DNA of 64,000 nucleotides from Andreprevotia sp. IGB-42 (GCF_009848685.1 NZ_WXTX01000001.1:310001-374000), one strand, 5' to 3'. Positions 1-10,153 are shown, counted from the first letter of the stretch. Numbers and translations: made by a program. Notes: a model not told the origin generated them from the letters alone.

Positions 1-114
1 ATCGACGTGCTTGCGGTGGGCGTAGCGCTCAAACGTGGGCCCGAGCTGATCGATCAGCTCGAAAAAATGAAACGCAACCTCAAGGAAAAGCGCGTACGCG
101 GTCACGACAACTGA
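1..114 (+). CDS. C-terminal fragment of a probable MurR/RpiR-family regulator (HexR-like)
   Basis: An open frame runs in from the window edge and stops with TGA at 112-114, giving 37 residues that include IDVLAVGVALKRGPELIDQL and a basic end. This resembles the C-terminal helix of the SIS domain in RpiR/HexR regulators. In Neisseria-type genomes hexR commonly lies directly upstream of pgi, and pgi starts 39 bp downstream here. HexR regulators control glucose and Entner-Doudoroff genes in response to KDPG. The identification rests on a short tail plus context. The DNA-binding domain lies outside the window. Confidence 0.55.
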   Translation: MDVLAVGVALKRGPELIDQLEKMKRNLKEKRVRGHDN

Positions 115-153
115 CCGCTGGCGCCCCTGTTTCTGACTCAAGGAAGATTTACG

Positions 154-1800
154 ATGTCCAGCTTGACTCAATCACCGGCATGGCTCGCTCTGGCAGAGCA
201 CTTCAAGGAAGTGCAAGGCCAGCATATGCGCGAGTTGTTCGAACAAGACCCGCAGCGCTTCGAGAAATTCTCGCTCGAATCCGGTGGCCTGTTCTTCGAT
301 TATTCGAAGAACCGCGTCACCGAAAAGACCATGGCGCTGCTGTTTGACCTGGCACGCCAGGCCGGCGTGGCCGAGCGCGCGGCAAAGATGTTTGCCGGCG
401 ACAAGATCAACATCACCGAAAACCGCGCCGTGCTGCACGTGGCGCTGCGCAACCTCGACAAGAACCCGATCCTGGTCGACGGCGACGATGTGATGCCCAA
501 GGTCAACGCGGTGAAGGAGAAAATGTTCCAGTTCTCCGACGAGATCCGCTCGGGCGAACGTGTCGGCTACACCGGCAAGGCCTTCACCGATATCGTCAAC
601 ATCGGTATCGGCGGCTCTGACCTGGGCCCGGTGATGGTGTGCAATGCATTGAAGAGCTTTGGCCACCAGCGCCTGAGCATGCATTTTGTTTCCACCGTGG
701 ACGGCGACCAGATCGTTTCGATCCTGAAGAACCTGAACCCGGAAACCACGCTGTTCATCGTGGCCTCCAAGACCTTCACCACGCAGGAAACCATCACCAA
801 CGCGCGTACCGCGCGGCAGTGGTTCCTCGACCGCGTGGGCAATGAAGCGCACATTGCCAAGCATTTCGTCGCCGTTTCGACCAATGCCAAGGCGGTGGCC
901 GAGTTCGGCATCGATACCGCCAACATGTTCGAATTCTGGGACTGGGTGGGTGGCCGTTATTCGCTGTGGTCTGCCATCGGCCTCGCCATTGCCATTTACC
1001 TGGGTCGCCACGACTACCAGGATCTGCTGCATGGTGCTTACACCATGGACGAGCACTTCAAGAACAAGCCGCTGGAACAGAACCTGCCGGTGATCCTGGC
1101 CGTGCTGGGCGTGTGGTACATCAACTTCTTCGGCGCGGCCACGCATCTGGTTTCGCCGTACAACCAGAGCCTGCAGCGCTTCCCGGCCTACCTGCAGCAG
1201 CTGGACATGGAATCGAACGGCAAGACCGTGGATCTGGACGGCCAGCGCGTCGATTACCAGACAGGCCCGGTGGTATGGGGCGATGCCGGCATCAACGGCC
1301 AGCACGCGTACTACCAGATGCTGCATCAGGGCTCGCAACTGGTGCCGATCGATTTCGTCGCCAGCGTGGAACACCCGGAGGTGCCCGAGCCGCACAGCAC
1401 CATCCTGATGGCCAACTTCTTCGCGCAGACCGAAGCCTTCATGCGTGGCAAGACCGAAGCCGAAGTGCGTGCAGAATTGACCAAGGCCGGCATCACCGGC
1501 GAGGCGCAGGATGCACTGGTGCCGCACAAGATCTTCGAAGGCAACCGCCCGACCAACACCATCCTGATGCAGCGGCTGACGCCGCGCCGCCTGGGCGCGC
1601 TGATTGCGCTCTACGAACACAAGGTGTTCGTGCAGGGCACCATCTGGAACATCAACTCCTATGATCAGTGGGGCGTCGAACTGGGCAAGCAACTGGCCAA
1701 GACGGTGGAAGCAGACCTGAACACCACCGGGCTGACCAGCAGCCACGATGCGTCGACCAACGGCCTCATCAACTACTACAAGCGGAATACCCCGCGCTAA
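154..1800 (+). CDS. pgi: Glucose-6-phosphate isomerase
   Basis: This cytoplasmic enzyme interconverts glucose-6-phosphate and fructose-6-phosphate in glycolysis and gluconeogenesis. The 548-residue product has the normal length for bacterial Pgi. Sugar-phosphate-binding GIGGSDLGP sits at residues 151-159. Family signature [12 protein letters not shown] lies near 266. The ESNGK segment with the catalytic Glu is near 352, the catalytic His is in GQHAYYQ near 382, and signature [12 protein letters not shown] with the catalytic Lys is near 508. An AAGGAAGA ribosome-binding site precedes the ATG. It follows a probable hexR and precedes the pyruvate dehydrogenase operon, so central carbon genes are clustered here. 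Confidence 0.98.
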   Translation: MSSLTQSPAWLALAEHFKEVQGQHMRELFEQDPQRFEKFSLESGGLFFDYSKNRVTEKTMALLFDLARQAGVAERAAKMFAGDKINITENRAVLHVALRNLDKNPILVDGDDVMPKVNAVKEKMFQFSDEIRSGERVGYTGKAFTDIVNIGIGGSDLGPVMVCNALKSFGHQRLSMHFVSTVDGDQIVSILKNLNPETTLFIVASKTFTTQETITNARTARQWFLDRVGNEAHIAKHFVAVSTNAKAVAEFGIDTANMFEFWDWVGGRYSLWSAIGLAIAIYLGRHDYQDLLHGAYTMDEHFKNKPLEQNLPVILAVLGVWYINFFGAATHLVSPYNQSLQRFPAYLQQLDMESNGKTVDLDGQRVDYQTGPVVWGDAGINGQHAYYQMLHQGSQLVPIDFVASVEHPEVPEPHSTILMANFFAQTEAFMRGKTEAEVRAELTKAGITGEAQDALVPHKIFEGNRPTNTILMQRLTPRRLGALIALYEHKVFVQGTIWNINSYDQWGVELGKQLAKTVEADLNTTGLTSSHDASTNGLINYYKRNTPR

Positions 1801-1812
1801 CCGCCCGCAGGG

Positions 1813-1835
1813 CCCCGCCTCAACCCGAGGCGGGG
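1813..1835 (+). other. Hairpin between pgi and aceE (possible attenuator)
   Basis: CCCCGCCTC at 1813-1821 pairs perfectly with GAGGCGGGG at 1827-1835 around a 5-nt loop, starting 13 nt after the pgi stop. No T-run follows (the next bases are AAAGCAGG), so it is not a typical intrinsic terminator. It could stabilise the pgi 3' end or partially terminate transcription before aceE. Confidence 0.5.
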
Positions 1836-1876
1836 AAAGCAGGCAGACATAGATCAACCACCAAGTGAGAGTGACA

Positions 1877-4534
1877 ATGGCAGAGCAGCATCATGACCTC
1901 GACCCCCAGGAAACGCGCGAGTGGCTTGAAGCCCTTGATGGCGTGCTGGAACAGGAAGGCGCGGAGCGCGCCCACTTCCTGGTCGAACAACTGATCGACC
2001 ATGCCCGCAAGGATGGCGTGAACATTCCGTACACCGCCACCACTGCGTACATCAACACGATTCCGCAGCACCTGGAGGCCAAAAGCCCGGGTAACCACAG
2101 CTATGAAGAGCGCATCCGCTCGTACACACGCTGGAATGCTGCGGCGATGGTGGTCAAGGCCAACCGCGGCGATGCCGAGCCGGGCGGTCACATCACTTCG
2201 TTTGCATCTGCTGCTGCACTGTATGACGTGGGCTGGAACCATTTCTGGCATGCACCGAGCGACAATCACGGCGGCGACCTGGTGTACTTCCAGGGCCACA
2301 GCGCACCGGGCATGTACGCACGTGCATTTCTGGAAGGCCGCATTACCGAAGAGCAACTGAACAAGTTCCGCCGAGAGGTGGACGGTGGCGGCCTGTCTTC
2401 GTACCCGCACCCGTGGCTGATGCCGAACTTCTGGCAGTTCCCCACCGTATCGATGGGCCTCGGCCCCATCATGGCCATCTACCAGGCCCGCTTCATGAAG
2501 TACCTGCACGACCGCGGCTTTACCCAGAAGGGTGACCGCAAGGTATGGGCATTCATGGGCGACGGCGAAATGGACGAGCCGGAATCCCTGGGTGCGATCT
2601 CGCTGGCTGGCCGCGAGAAGCTCGACAACCTGGTGTTCGTGATCAACTGTAATCTGCAGCGCCTGGATGGCCCGGTGCGCGGTAACGGCAAGATCATCCA
2701 GGAACTGGAAGGCGATTTCCGCGGTTCCGGCTGGAACGTGATCAAGGTGGTATGGGGTTCGGGCTGGGATGCCCTGCTGGCGCGCGACAAGAAAGGCGTG
2801 CTGCAGAAGCGCATGCTCGAAGTGGTGGATGGTGAATACCAGACCTACAAGTCGAAAGACGGCGCGTACGTACGCGAGTACTTCTTCAACTCGCCCGAGC
2901 TGAAAGAGCTGGTTTCCAATATGTCGGATGACGACATCTGGCGCCTGACCCGTGGCGGCAATGACCCGCACAAGGTGTATGCCGGCTACAAGGCTGCCGT
3001 GGAGCACAAGGGCGCACCGACGCTGCTGCTGGTGAAAACCGTCAAGGGCTACGGCATGGGTTCTGCTGGTGAATCGCAGAACGTGGCGCACCAGACCAAG
3101 AAATTGTCCGACGACGACATGCTGCATCTGCGCGACCGCTTCAAGATTCCGCTCACCGATGAAGAGGCCAAGGCTTGCAAGTTCTACCTGCCGCCGGCCG
3201 ATGCACCGGAAATGAAATACATGCACGAACGCCGTGGCGCGCTGGGTGGCTACCTGCCCGCCCGCAACCCGGTGAACGAGCCGCTGGAAGTACCGGCGCT
3301 GGATGCCTTCAAGGCACAGCTGGAAAGCACCGGCGAGCGCGAGATGTCCACCACCATGGCCTTTGTGCGCATCATGAACACGCTGGTGAAGGACAAGAAC
3401 ATCGGCAAGCGCGTGGTACCGATCGTGCCGGATGAATCGCGTACTTTCGGCATGGAAGGCATGTTCCGCCAGTTGGGCATCTGGTCGCACGTGGGCCAGC
3501 TGTATGCACCGCAGGATGCCGACCAGCTGATGTTCTACAAGGAATCGACCGACGGGCAGATCCTGCAGGAAGGCATCAACGAAGCCGGCGCGATGGCCGA
3601 CTGGATTGCTGCGGCCACCTCGTACGCCAACCACGGCGTGACGATGATTCCGATCTACATCTACTACTCGATGTTCGGCTTCCAGCGCGTGGGCGATCTG
3701 GCCTGGGCAGCAGGTGACCTGCGTGCACGCGGCTTCCTGGTGGGCGGCACTGCCGGGCGCACCACGCTGAACGGCGAAGGCCTGCAGCACCAGGACGGCC
3801 ACGGCCACCTGTTTGCCGAGTTCATCCCGAACTGCGTGTCGTACGACCCGACCTTTGCCTACGAGCTGGCAGTGATCGTGCAGAACGGCATGAAGCGCAT
3901 GTACCAGGATCAGGAAAACATCTACTACTACCTGTCGGTGATGAACGAGAACTACACCCACCCGGCCATGCCGGCAGGTGCAGAGGAAGGCATCATCAAG
4001 GGCATGTACCTGTTCCGCGAAGGTGCGGCCGATGCCAAGCTGAAGGTACAGTTACTGGGTTCGGGCACCATCTTCCGCGAAGTGATTGCCGCGGCCGAAC
4101 TGCTGAAGGCCGATTTTGGCGTGGATGCGGACATCTGGTCTGCCACCAGCCTGAACGAGCTCAAGCGCGACGGCATGGCCGCAGAACGCTACAACCTGCT
4201 GCACCCGACCGGTGAACAGCAGGTGCCGTACGTGACCAGCCTGCTGCAGGATCGCCAGGGCCCGGTGATTGCCGCGACGGACTACAAGCGCGTGTTTGCC
4301 GACCAGATCCGCGAGTACGTGCCGCAACGCATGGTGACGCTGGGCACCGATGGTTTCGGCCGTTCGGACAGCCGCCAGCAACTGCGCAAGTTCTTCGAAG
4401 TGGACCGTTTCCACGTGGCACTGGCCGCGCTGAAGGCGCTGGCCGACGAAGGCAAGATCGAGCGCGCACGCGTGGCGGAAGCGATTGCCAAGTACGGCAT
4501 CGAAACCGACCGCCCGGCCCCGTGGACCGTGTAA
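1877..4534 (+). CDS. aceE: Pyruvate dehydrogenase E1 component, homodimeric type
   Basis: AceE decarboxylates pyruvate with thiamine diphosphate and reductively acetylates the lipoyl domains of E2. The 885-residue length matches homodimeric AceE of proteobacteria. The ThDP/Mg motif runs from GDGEMDEPES near residue 228 to NCNLQRLDG near 257. The C-terminal half carries the transketolase-like pyrimidine-binding domain. The frame extends upstream to a GTG at 1865, but ATG 1877 gives the family-typical start MAEQHHDLDPQE and is preceded by a GAGAGTGAC stretch. It is the first gene of aceE-aceF-lpdA. A hairpin separates it from pgi. Confidence 0.98.
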   Translation: MAEQHHDLDPQETREWLEALDGVLEQEGAERAHFLVEQLIDHARKDGVNIPYTATTAYINTIPQHLEAKSPGNHSYEERIRSYTRWNAAAMVVKANRGDAEPGGHITSFASAAALYDVGWNHFWHAPSDNHGGDLVYFQGHSAPGMYARAFLEGRITEEQLNKFRREVDGGGLSSYPHPWLMPNFWQFPTVSMGLGPIMAIYQARFMKYLHDRGFTQKGDRKVWAFMGDGEMDEPESLGAISLAGREKLDNLVFVINCNLQRLDGPVRGNGKIIQELEGDFRGSGWNVIKVVWGSGWDALLARDKKGVLQKRMLEVVDGEYQTYKSKDGAYVREYFFNSPELKELVSNMSDDDIWRLTRGGNDPHKVYAGYKAAVEHKGAPTLLLVKTVKGYGMGSAGESQNVAHQTKKLSDDDMLHLRDRFKIPLTDEEAKACKFYLPPADAPEMKYMHERRGALGGYLPARNPVNEPLEVPALDAFKAQLESTGEREMSTTMAFVRIMNTLVKDKNIGKRVVPIVPDESRTFGMEGMFRQLGIWSHVGQLYAPQDADQLMFYKESTDGQILQEGINEAGAMADWIAAATSYANHGVTMIPIYIYYSMFGFQRVGDLAWAAGDLRARGFLVGGTAGRTTLNGEGLQHQDGHGHLFAEFIPNCVSYDPTFAYELAVIVQNGMKRMYQDQENIYYYLSVMNENYTHPAMPAGAEEGIIKGMYLFREGAADAKLKVQLLGSGTIFREVIAAAELLKADFGVDADIWSATSLNELKRDGMAAERYNLLHPTGEQQVPYVTSLLQDRQGPVIAATDYKRVFADQIREYVPQRMVTLGTDGFGRSDSRQQLRKFFEVDRFHVALAALKALADEGKIERARVAEAIAKYGIETDRPAPWTV

Positions 4535-4561
4535 AGACGTGAGGCACCCGGCGCGCGGCAG

Positions 4562-4622
4562 CCACGGCAACGACCGTGTTGCCCGTGCCGGATGCTGGCA
4601 GAAGCAGGCGGCTGCCTGCTTC
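4562..4622 (+). other. Two consecutive hairpins in the aceE-aceF spacer
   Basis: The 117-nt spacer holds two potential RNA stems. One pairs CACGGCAAC (4563-4571) with GTTGCCCGTG (4578-4587), with one bulged C. The other is a perfect 9-bp stem, GAAGCAGGC (4601-4609) with GCCTGCTTC (4614-4622). Neither has a T-run. Intercistronic hairpins of this kind often set differential stability of E1 and E2 messages; that role is inferred here. Confidence 0.45.
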
Positions 4623-4651
4623 TCATCCCTCACCCCTCACAGGATGTGGAC

Positions 4652-6301
4652 ATGAGCAACATCATTGAACTGAAGATTCCCGACATTGGCGGCCACGACG
4701 GCGTTGATGTCATCGAAGTGCTGGTCAGCGTTGGCGACACCGTGGCCAAGGAACAAAGCCTGATCACGCTGGAAACCGACAAGGCCACCATGGAAGTACC
4801 GGCCAGCCATGCCGGCGTGGTGAAGGAAATGAAGATCAAGGTTGGCGACAAGGTTTCCGAAGGCACGGTGGTCCTGTTGCTGGAAGAAGCCGGCGCTGGC
4901 GCTGCTGCAGCTGCAGCGGCCCCTGCCGCGAGCCCCGCTCCGGCTGCTGCTCCCGCACCGGCGGTTACACCCGCTGCAGCCCCGGCCAGCACTGCGGCAA
5001 GCCAGCGTGTTGAAGTGCATGTGCCCGATATCGGTGGCAGCACCGATGTGGACGTGATCGAAGTGCTGGTGAAGGCTGGCGACACCATTGCGCTGGAACA
5101 ATCGCTGATCACGCTGGAAACCGACAAGGCGACGATGGAAGTGCCATCGAGCGCAGCCGGCGTGGTGGAAAGCGTGGCAATCAAGGTGGGCGACAAGGCC
5201 AGCCAGGGCACGCTGATCCTCACCGTGAAAACCAGCGGTACGACGGCTGCTGCAGCCAGCCCTGCCCCTGCTGCCACACCCGCAGCGGCGGCACCGGCAC
5301 CTGTTGCCGCAGCTGCTCCGGTAGCGGCACCAGCTGCTGCGCCAGCAGCCAGCACACCGGCCAGGATCGATGAAGCCGGTTTCTCCCGCGCGCATGCCAG
5401 CCCGTCGGTGCGCAAGTTTGCACGTGAGCTGGGCGTGGATCTGGGCAAGGTCAAGGGCAGCGGGCCCAAGGGCCGTATCCTCAATGCCGACGTGCAAGGT
5501 TATGTGAAAGGCGTCCTGGCTGGCAGCATTGCTGCACCGGTTGCCGCGGCTGGCGGCTCCGGCGCCGGCCTCGACCTGCTGCCGTGGCCGAAGGTCGATT
5601 TTGCCAAGTTCGGCCCGGTTGAAGCCAAGCCGCTATCCAAGATCAAGAAGATTTCCGGCGCGAACCTGCATCGCAACTGGGTAGTGATTCCGCACGTCAC
5701 GTTCAACGACGAGTGCGATATCACCGAGCTGGAAGAATTCCGCAAGAGCATCGGCAAGGAATGGGAAAAATCCGGCCTCAAGCTCTCGCCACTGGCCTTC
5801 ATCATCAAGGCTGCTGCCGAGGCACTGAAGGCGTTCCCGGAAATGAATTCCTCGCTGGATGGCGACAACCTGATCCTCAAGCAGTACTACCACATCGGTT
5901 TTGCAGCGGATACGCCCAATGGCCTGGTGGTGCCGGTGATCAAGGATGCCGACAAGAAGGGCCTGAAGCAGATCGCCAAGGAGCTGACCGACCTGTCGGC
6001 ACTGGCACGCGAAGGCAAGCTCAAGCCGACCGACATGCAGGGCGCCACCTTCACCATCTCGTCGCTGGGCGGCATTGGCGGCACCAGCTTTACGCCCATC
6101 ATCAATGCGCCGGAAGTGGCCATCCTGGGGGTGTGCAAGAGTCAGATCAAGCCGGTGTGGAACGGTGCCGCGTTCGAACCGCGCCTGTTGTGCCCGCTGT
6201 CGCTGTCGTTCGATCACCGCGTGATCGATGGCGCACAAGCCGGCCGTTTCACGGTTCACCTGGGCAAACTGCTGGCCGACATCCGTCGTCTGGTTCTGTG
6301 A
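4652..6301 (+). CDS. aceF: Dihydrolipoamide acetyltransferase, PDH E2, two lipoyl domains
   Basis: E2 forms the core of pyruvate dehydrogenase and transfers the acetyl group from lipoamide to CoA. The 549-residue protein has lipoyl domain 1 with ETDKATMEV (lipoyl-Lys about 44), an Ala/Pro linker, lipoyl domain 2 (Lys about 159), and a second Ala/Pro linker. A peripheral subunit-binding domain follows ([12 protein letters not shown]...GPKGRI, about 248-288), then the catalytic domain with SFDHRVIDG (His about 522, Asp about 526). The frame opens at 4592, but ATG 4652 has an AGGA site and starts directly with the lipoyl fold ([13 protein letters not shown]). lpdA begins 10 bp after the stop. 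Confidence 0.98.
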   Translation: MSNIIELKIPDIGGHDGVDVIEVLVSVGDTVAKEQSLITLETDKATMEVPASHAGVVKEMKIKVGDKVSEGTVVLLLEEAGAGAAAAAAAPAASPAPAAAPAPAVTPAAAPASTAASQRVEVHVPDIGGSTDVDVIEVLVKAGDTIALEQSLITLETDKATMEVPSSAAGVVESVAIKVGDKASQGTLILTVKTSGTTAAAASPAPAATPAAAAPAPVAAAAPVAAPAAAPAASTPARIDEAGFSRAHASPSVRKFARELGVDLGKVKGSGPKGRILNADVQGYVKGVLAGSIAAPVAAAGGSGAGLDLLPWPKVDFAKFGPVEAKPLSKIKKISGANLHRNWVVIPHVTFNDECDITELEEFRKSIGKEWEKSGLKLSPLAFIIKAAAEALKAFPEMNSSLDGDNLILKQYYHIGFAADTPNGLVVPVIKDADKKGLKQIAKELTDLSALAREGKLKPTDMQGATFTISSLGGIGGTSFTPIINAPEVAILGVCKSQIKPVWNGAAFEPRLLCPLSLSFDHRVIDGAQAGRFTVHLGKLLADIRRLVL

Positions 6302-6311
6302 GGACGACGCG

Positions 6312-8120
6312 ATGAGCACAATCGAACTCAAGGTACCGGATATCGGCGGCCACGATGGCGTCGAGATCATCGAAGTTTTTGTCAGCGTGGGCGATAGCGT
6401 GGCCGTGGAACAAAGCCTGATCACGCTGGAAACCGACAAGGCCACCATGGAAGTGCCGGCCAGCCATGCCGGCGTGGTGAAGGAACTGAAGGTCAAGGTG
6501 GGCGACAAGGTATCCGAAGGCAGCGTGATTGCTGTGATCGAAGCCGCTGCCGCCGTTGCTGCAGCCCCTGCTCCAACCCCTGCTCCAACCCCTGCCCCGG
6601 CAGCTGCGCCGGCACCAGCCCTCGCTGCTGCCCCAGCACCGGCACCGCCCGCCGCACCCGTTGCCGGCAGCTATAGCGGCCCGGTGGATATCGAAACCGA
6701 GCTGATGGTGCTGGGTGCCGGCCCCGGTGGTTATTCGGCAGCGTTCCGCGCGGCCGACCTGGGCGTGAAGACCGTGATCGTCGAGCGCTATGCCACGCTG
6801 GGCGGCGTATGCCTGAACGTGGGCTGCATCCCCTCCAAGGCACTGCTGCACAACGCGGCGGTGATCGACGAAGTGAGCCACCTGGAAGCGCACGGTATCA
6901 AGTTCGGCAAGCCGGAAGTCGATATCGATGCACTGCGTGGCTACAAGGAAAAAGTGATCGGCAAGCTCACCGGCGGTCTGGCCGGCATGGCCAAGGCACG
7001 CAAGGTGGACGTGATCCGCGGTATCGGCACTTTCCTGGATGCCTATCACCTGCAGGTGGAAACCACCGAAGGCAGCGGCCAGGACAAAACCGGCAGCAAG
7101 CAGGTAATCCGCTTCAAGCAGGCGATCATTGCCGCCGGTTCGTCGGTGGTGAAGCTGCCGTTCATTCCGGATGACCCGCGCGTGGTGGATTCGACCGGCG
7201 CGCTGGAATTGAAAGGCGTACCGCAGAAAATGCTGGTGATCGGCGGCGGCATCATCGGCCTGGAAATGGGTACCGTGTATTCGACGCTGGGCGCACGCCT
7301 CGATGTGGTCGAAATGCTCGATGGCCTGATGCAGGGGCCGGATCGCGATCTGGTGAAGGTGTGGGAAAAATGGAACGCCCACCGCTTCGACAACATCATG
7401 CTGAACACCAGGACCGTGGCCGTCGAGCCCCGGGCCGATGGGGTGTACGTGAGTTTCGAAGGCGCGAATGCGCCGAAAGAACCGCAGCGCTATGACCTGG
7501 TGCTGTACGCAACCGGCCGCTCGCCCAACGGCAAGAAGATCGGCGCCGAGAACGCAGGTGTTGCAGTTGACCAACGCGGCTTCATCGCTGTGGATAAACA
7601 ACAACGCACCAACGTGCCGCATATCTATGCGATTGGCGACATCGTCGGCCAGCCGATGCTGGCGCACAAGGGTGTGCACGAAGGTCATGTGGCAGCCGAG
7701 AATGTGGCCGGCCACAAGGCCTATTTCGATGCGCGCGTGATCCCGGGCGTGGCGTATACCGACCCTGAAGTGGCCTGGGTGGGCCTGACCGAGGCGGACG
7801 CCAAGGCGCAGGGCATCAAGGTGGAAAAAGGCGTATTCCCGTGGGCAGCATCCGGCCGCGCGATTGCCAATGACCGCACGGAAGGCTTTACCAAGCTGAT
7901 TTTCGATGCAGAAACGCACCGTATCGTCGGTGGTGCCATCGTGGGCCCGCACGCGGGCGACATGATCGGCGAAGTGTGCCTGGCGATCGAAATGGGTGCG
8001 GATGCGGTGGATATTGCCCGCACTATCCACCCGCACCCGACCATGGGCGAATCGATCGGCCTGGCTGCCGAGGTGTTCGAAGGCAGTTGCACCGACTTGC
8101 CACCGTTGAAAAGGAAGTAA
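6312..8120 (+). CDS. lpdA: Dihydrolipoamide dehydrogenase with N-terminal lipoyl domain, PDH E3
   Basis: This FAD enzyme reoxidises the dihydrolipoyl groups of PDH with NAD+. The 602-residue protein is about 125 longer than ordinary LpdA because a full lipoyl domain (ETDKATMEV, Lys about 43) and an Ala/Pro linker precede the flavoprotein. The same layout is known from the Neisseria p64k protein. FAD motif [10 protein letters not shown] is near 136, the redox disulfide is Cys167/Cys172 in [13 protein letters not shown], the NAD motif [10 protein letters not shown] is near 311, and the catalytic HPHPTMGE is near 573. ATG 6312 is chosen because the lipoyl domain begins there and aceF ends 10 bp before. 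A strong terminator follows. Confidence 0.98.
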   Translation: MSTIELKVPDIGGHDGVEIIEVFVSVGDSVAVEQSLITLETDKATMEVPASHAGVVKELKVKVGDKVSEGSVIAVIEAAAAVAAAPAPTPAPTPAPAAAPAPALAAAPAPAPPAAPVAGSYSGPVDIETELMVLGAGPGGYSAAFRAADLGVKTVIVERYATLGGVCLNVGCIPSKALLHNAAVIDEVSHLEAHGIKFGKPEVDIDALRGYKEKVIGKLTGGLAGMAKARKVDVIRGIGTFLDAYHLQVETTEGSGQDKTGSKQVIRFKQAIIAAGSSVVKLPFIPDDPRVVDSTGALELKGVPQKMLVIGGGIIGLEMGTVYSTLGARLDVVEMLDGLMQGPDRDLVKVWEKWNAHRFDNIMLNTRTVAVEPRADGVYVSFEGANAPKEPQRYDLVLYATGRSPNGKKIGAENAGVAVDQRGFIAVDKQQRTNVPHIYAIGDIVGQPMLAHKGVHEGHVAAENVAGHKAYFDARVIPGVAYTDPEVAWVGLTEADAKAQGIKVEKGVFPWAASGRAIANDRTEGFTKLIFDAETHRIVGGAIVGPHAGDMIGEVCLAIEMGADAVDIARTIHPHPTMGESIGLAAEVFEGSCTDLPPLKRK

Positions 8121-8151
8121 CCCAGTTATGTAGGCGATCGCTTACGACTAC

Positions 8152-8188
8152 AAAAAGCGCCGCACCGGTTGTCCGGGCGGCGCTTTTT
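8152..8188 (+). terminator. Intrinsic terminator of the aceE-aceF-lpdA operon
   Basis: AAAAAGCGCCGC at 8152-8163 pairs perfectly with GCGGCGCTTTTT at 8177-8188 around a 13-nt loop. It starts about 30 nt after the lpdA stop and ends in five T. Confidence 0.9.
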
Positions 8189-8340
8189 GCTGGAACACTT
8201 GAGCATTTTCTAATCAACGTCTCCGGTCTTGTATGCGTTTGCCGTTATCGTTTAAGCTTGCCAGCGACCACGCAAACAAATGATTTTGCGAGGCAATCCG
8301 CTCAGTCCGGCGGGTAACCAAAGAAGAAGAGGAGATCGAA

Positions 8341-9993
8341 ATGCAACAAGCCTTTGCCCTGCGGCAAATTGGCTTGGCGGTGGCGCTCGCCATGCCCAGC
8401 CTTGTCTACGCTCACGGTTCGATGGAAGTTCCGGTTAGCCGCGTACTGAACTGTTACAACGAAGGTCCGGAGGCGCCAAAATCGGCTGCCTGCCAGGCCG
8501 CTGTGGCCATCTCCGGCCCGCAGATGCTGTATGACTGGAGCGGCGTCAACCAGTTGCCCAACGGCAACCACCAGGCCTTCGTGCCGGATGGCCAGCTCTG
8601 CGGTGGCGGCAAATCCAACTACGCCGGCCTGAACCTGGTTCGCAATGACTGGGTGACCACACCGATTGCACCGGATGCCAACGGCAATTTCGAATTCATC
8701 TACAACGCACCGGCACAGCACCAGACCGCCAAGTGGGCGTTCTACTTCACCAAGGAAGGCTGGAACAATTCCGCCCCGCTGAAATGGAGTGACCTGGAGC
8801 AGTTCTGCGAACTGGGCAATATCGCCGGTGATGCCAACAAGCGTTACCACCTGACCTGCAAACTGCCGAAGAAAACCGGCAACCACATCCTGTATGTGAC
8901 CTGGCAGCGTTCGGACAGCGCCGAAGCGTTCTACTCATGCTCGGATGTGAGCTTCTCGGCCACCGCTTCCAACTTCAAGGAACTGGGCCAGGTCCGTGCA
9001 TCGGCCAATCTGGCTTCCGATACCGTCGTGACCTTCCGCCTGTTCAATGCAGCCGGTGGCGACGTGGAATCGATCTCGCAAACCATGTCGTGGGATTCCG
9101 TAACCGGCAACGAGATGTTCACCGCCACCAACTGGCCGTACTACCTGGCACAGAAGGTGAACGGTACGTCGTCGCGCATTGCCATCGGTGTACTCAACAC
9201 CAGCAACGGCAGCATCGTGCCGGTGCAGGATGCTCAGGCCAACCGCGTTTACTCGCGTGATGGCAGCAGCGCCTACACCTTCGCGATCGACATCAAGGGC
9301 GGCGCCGTAACGCCGGTACCGACAACCGTGCCGACCGTGGTTCCGACCACCAAGCCGACCGTGGTGCCGACCGTGGTGCCGACAACGACACCGACAACCG
9401 TGCCGACCACCACACCGACCGTGGTACCGACGACCAAGCCGACAACCGTTCCGACAGTTGCACCGACTGTTGCCCCCACTATCGCACCGACTGCAACACC
9501 GACCACAGCGCCTGGCGCCGGTTGCAACGCAGCATGGTCGACCACCAGCACTTACAACGGTGGCGACAAGGTGAGCTACAACGGCCGTAACTACCAGGCC
9601 AAGTGGTGGACACAAGGCAATATCCCGTCCAGCAACAGTGGCGACGGCAAGCCGTGGCAAGACCTGGGTGCTTGCGGTACTACAAGCACCAGCGTGCCGA
9701 CCGTGGCGCCGACGGTTGCACCGACCGTAACACCGGTTCCAACCACCAAGCCGACAACCGCGCCGACTTCGGCACCGACTGCCGTGCCGACCACTGCACC
9801 GACAGCAATCCCGACGGCAGCACCGGGTACTTGCGCCGTGGCGTGGGCTGAAGGCAACACCTATGCAGTAGGTGTCAAGGTCAGCTACAACGGCATCAAC
9901 TACCAGGCACAGGTTGCGCATACCGCTTATGTGGGCGCAGGCTGGAACCCGGCAGCCAGCACCACATTGTGGAAATCGCTGGGCGCATGCTGA
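8341..9993 (+). CDS. Secreted AA10 lytic polysaccharide monooxygenase with two CBM5/12-type modules
   Basis: This is probably a copper-dependent oxidase that cleaves crystalline chitin. Signal peptide 1-24 ends LVYA and exposes His25, the first histidine-brace ligand of AA10. The second His is about 127 (PAQHQTAKW) and AFYSCSDVSF near 196 closes the domain. Residues about 208-320 form a further unassigned domain, possibly GbpA-like. A Thr/Pro/Val linker (324-392) leads to a CBM5/12 module (about 397-445, with AKWWTQ). A second linker (449-496) leads to another module (about 499-550) that lacks the WW pair. An AGAGGAG site precedes the ATG, and the gene is monocistronic between terminators. 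Chitin rather than cellulose specificity is inferred from the CBM type. Confidence 0.93.
   Translation: MQQAFALRQIGLAVALAMPSLVYAHGSMEVPVSRVLNCYNEGPEAPKSAACQAAVAISGPQMLYDWSGVNQLPNGNHQAFVPDGQLCGGGKSNYAGLNLVRNDWVTTPIAPDANGNFEFIYNAPAQHQTAKWAFYFTKEGWNNSAPLKWSDLEQFCELGNIAGDANKRYHLTCKLPKKTGNHILYVTWQRSDSAEAFYSCSDVSFSATASNFKELGQVRASANLASDTVVTFRLFNAAGGDVESISQTMSWDSVTGNEMFTATNWPYYLAQKVNGTSSRIAIGVLNTSNGSIVPVQDAQANRVYSRDGSSAYTFAIDIKGGAVTPVPTTVPTVVPTTKPTVVPTVVPTTTPTTVPTTTPTVVPTTKPTTVPTVAPTVAPTIAPTATPTTAPGAGCNAAWSTTSTYNGGDKVSYNGRNYQAKWWTQGNIPSSNSGDGKPWQDLGACGTTSTSVPTVAPTVAPTVTPVPTTKPTTAPTSAPTAVPTTAPTAIPTAAPGTCAVAWAEGNTYAVGVKVSYNGINYQAQVAHTAYVGAGWNPAASTTLWKSLGAC
9310..9516 (+). repeat. VPT/TPT-encoding tandem repeat, LPMO linker 1
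   Basis: About 207 bp of imperfect 9-12 bp units built on ccgaccgtggtg, ccgacaaccgtg and ccgaccaccaag encode a Thr-Pro-Val linker between the LPMO region and the first CBM. Such repeats can change length by slippage or recombination without breaking the frame. The encoded linker is flexible and likely extended. Confidence 0.8.
9685..9828 (+). repeat. VPT/APT-encoding tandem repeat, LPMO linker 2
   Basis: About 144 bp of related units (ccgaccgtggcg, ccgacaaccgcg, ccgaccactgca) encode a second Pro/Thr/Ala linker between the two CBMs. It matches linker 1 in style but is richer in Ala. Confidence 0.75.
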
Positions 9994-10023
9994 TCAGTAG
10001 CAACACGTAGTTCGCAGTAAACG

Positions 10024-10060
10024 AAACCGCCGGAAGCGATGCTTGCCGGCGGTTTTGTTT
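10024..10060 (+). terminator. Intrinsic terminator after the LPMO gene
   Basis: AAACCGCCGG at 10024-10033 pairs with CCGGCGGTTT at 10046-10055, followed by a T-rich stretch. It lies 31 nt after the LPMO stop. It may also serve the converging minus-strand gene that ends at 10154. Confidence 0.85.
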
Positions 10061-10153
10061 TATCGGCATGCTGGACGTTGCCTGCCGGAATGAATCGGAC
10101 CTGTGAACCAGACAGGCCTCCCCTCTTCCCGATGCTGCAACCCATGAGCCGGG

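Noticed and set aside
172-3961. Long minus-strand open frames of 561 and 713 codons opposite pgi and aceE
   Set aside because: They mirror highly conserved enzymes, have low-complexity His/Val/Arg-rich translations and no ribosome-binding sites. They are artefacts of high-GC codon bias.
9310-9828. Possible CRISPR array in the LPMO gene
   Set aside because: The repeats are in-frame 9-12 bp codon-level units without unique spacers and encode a Pro/Thr linker.
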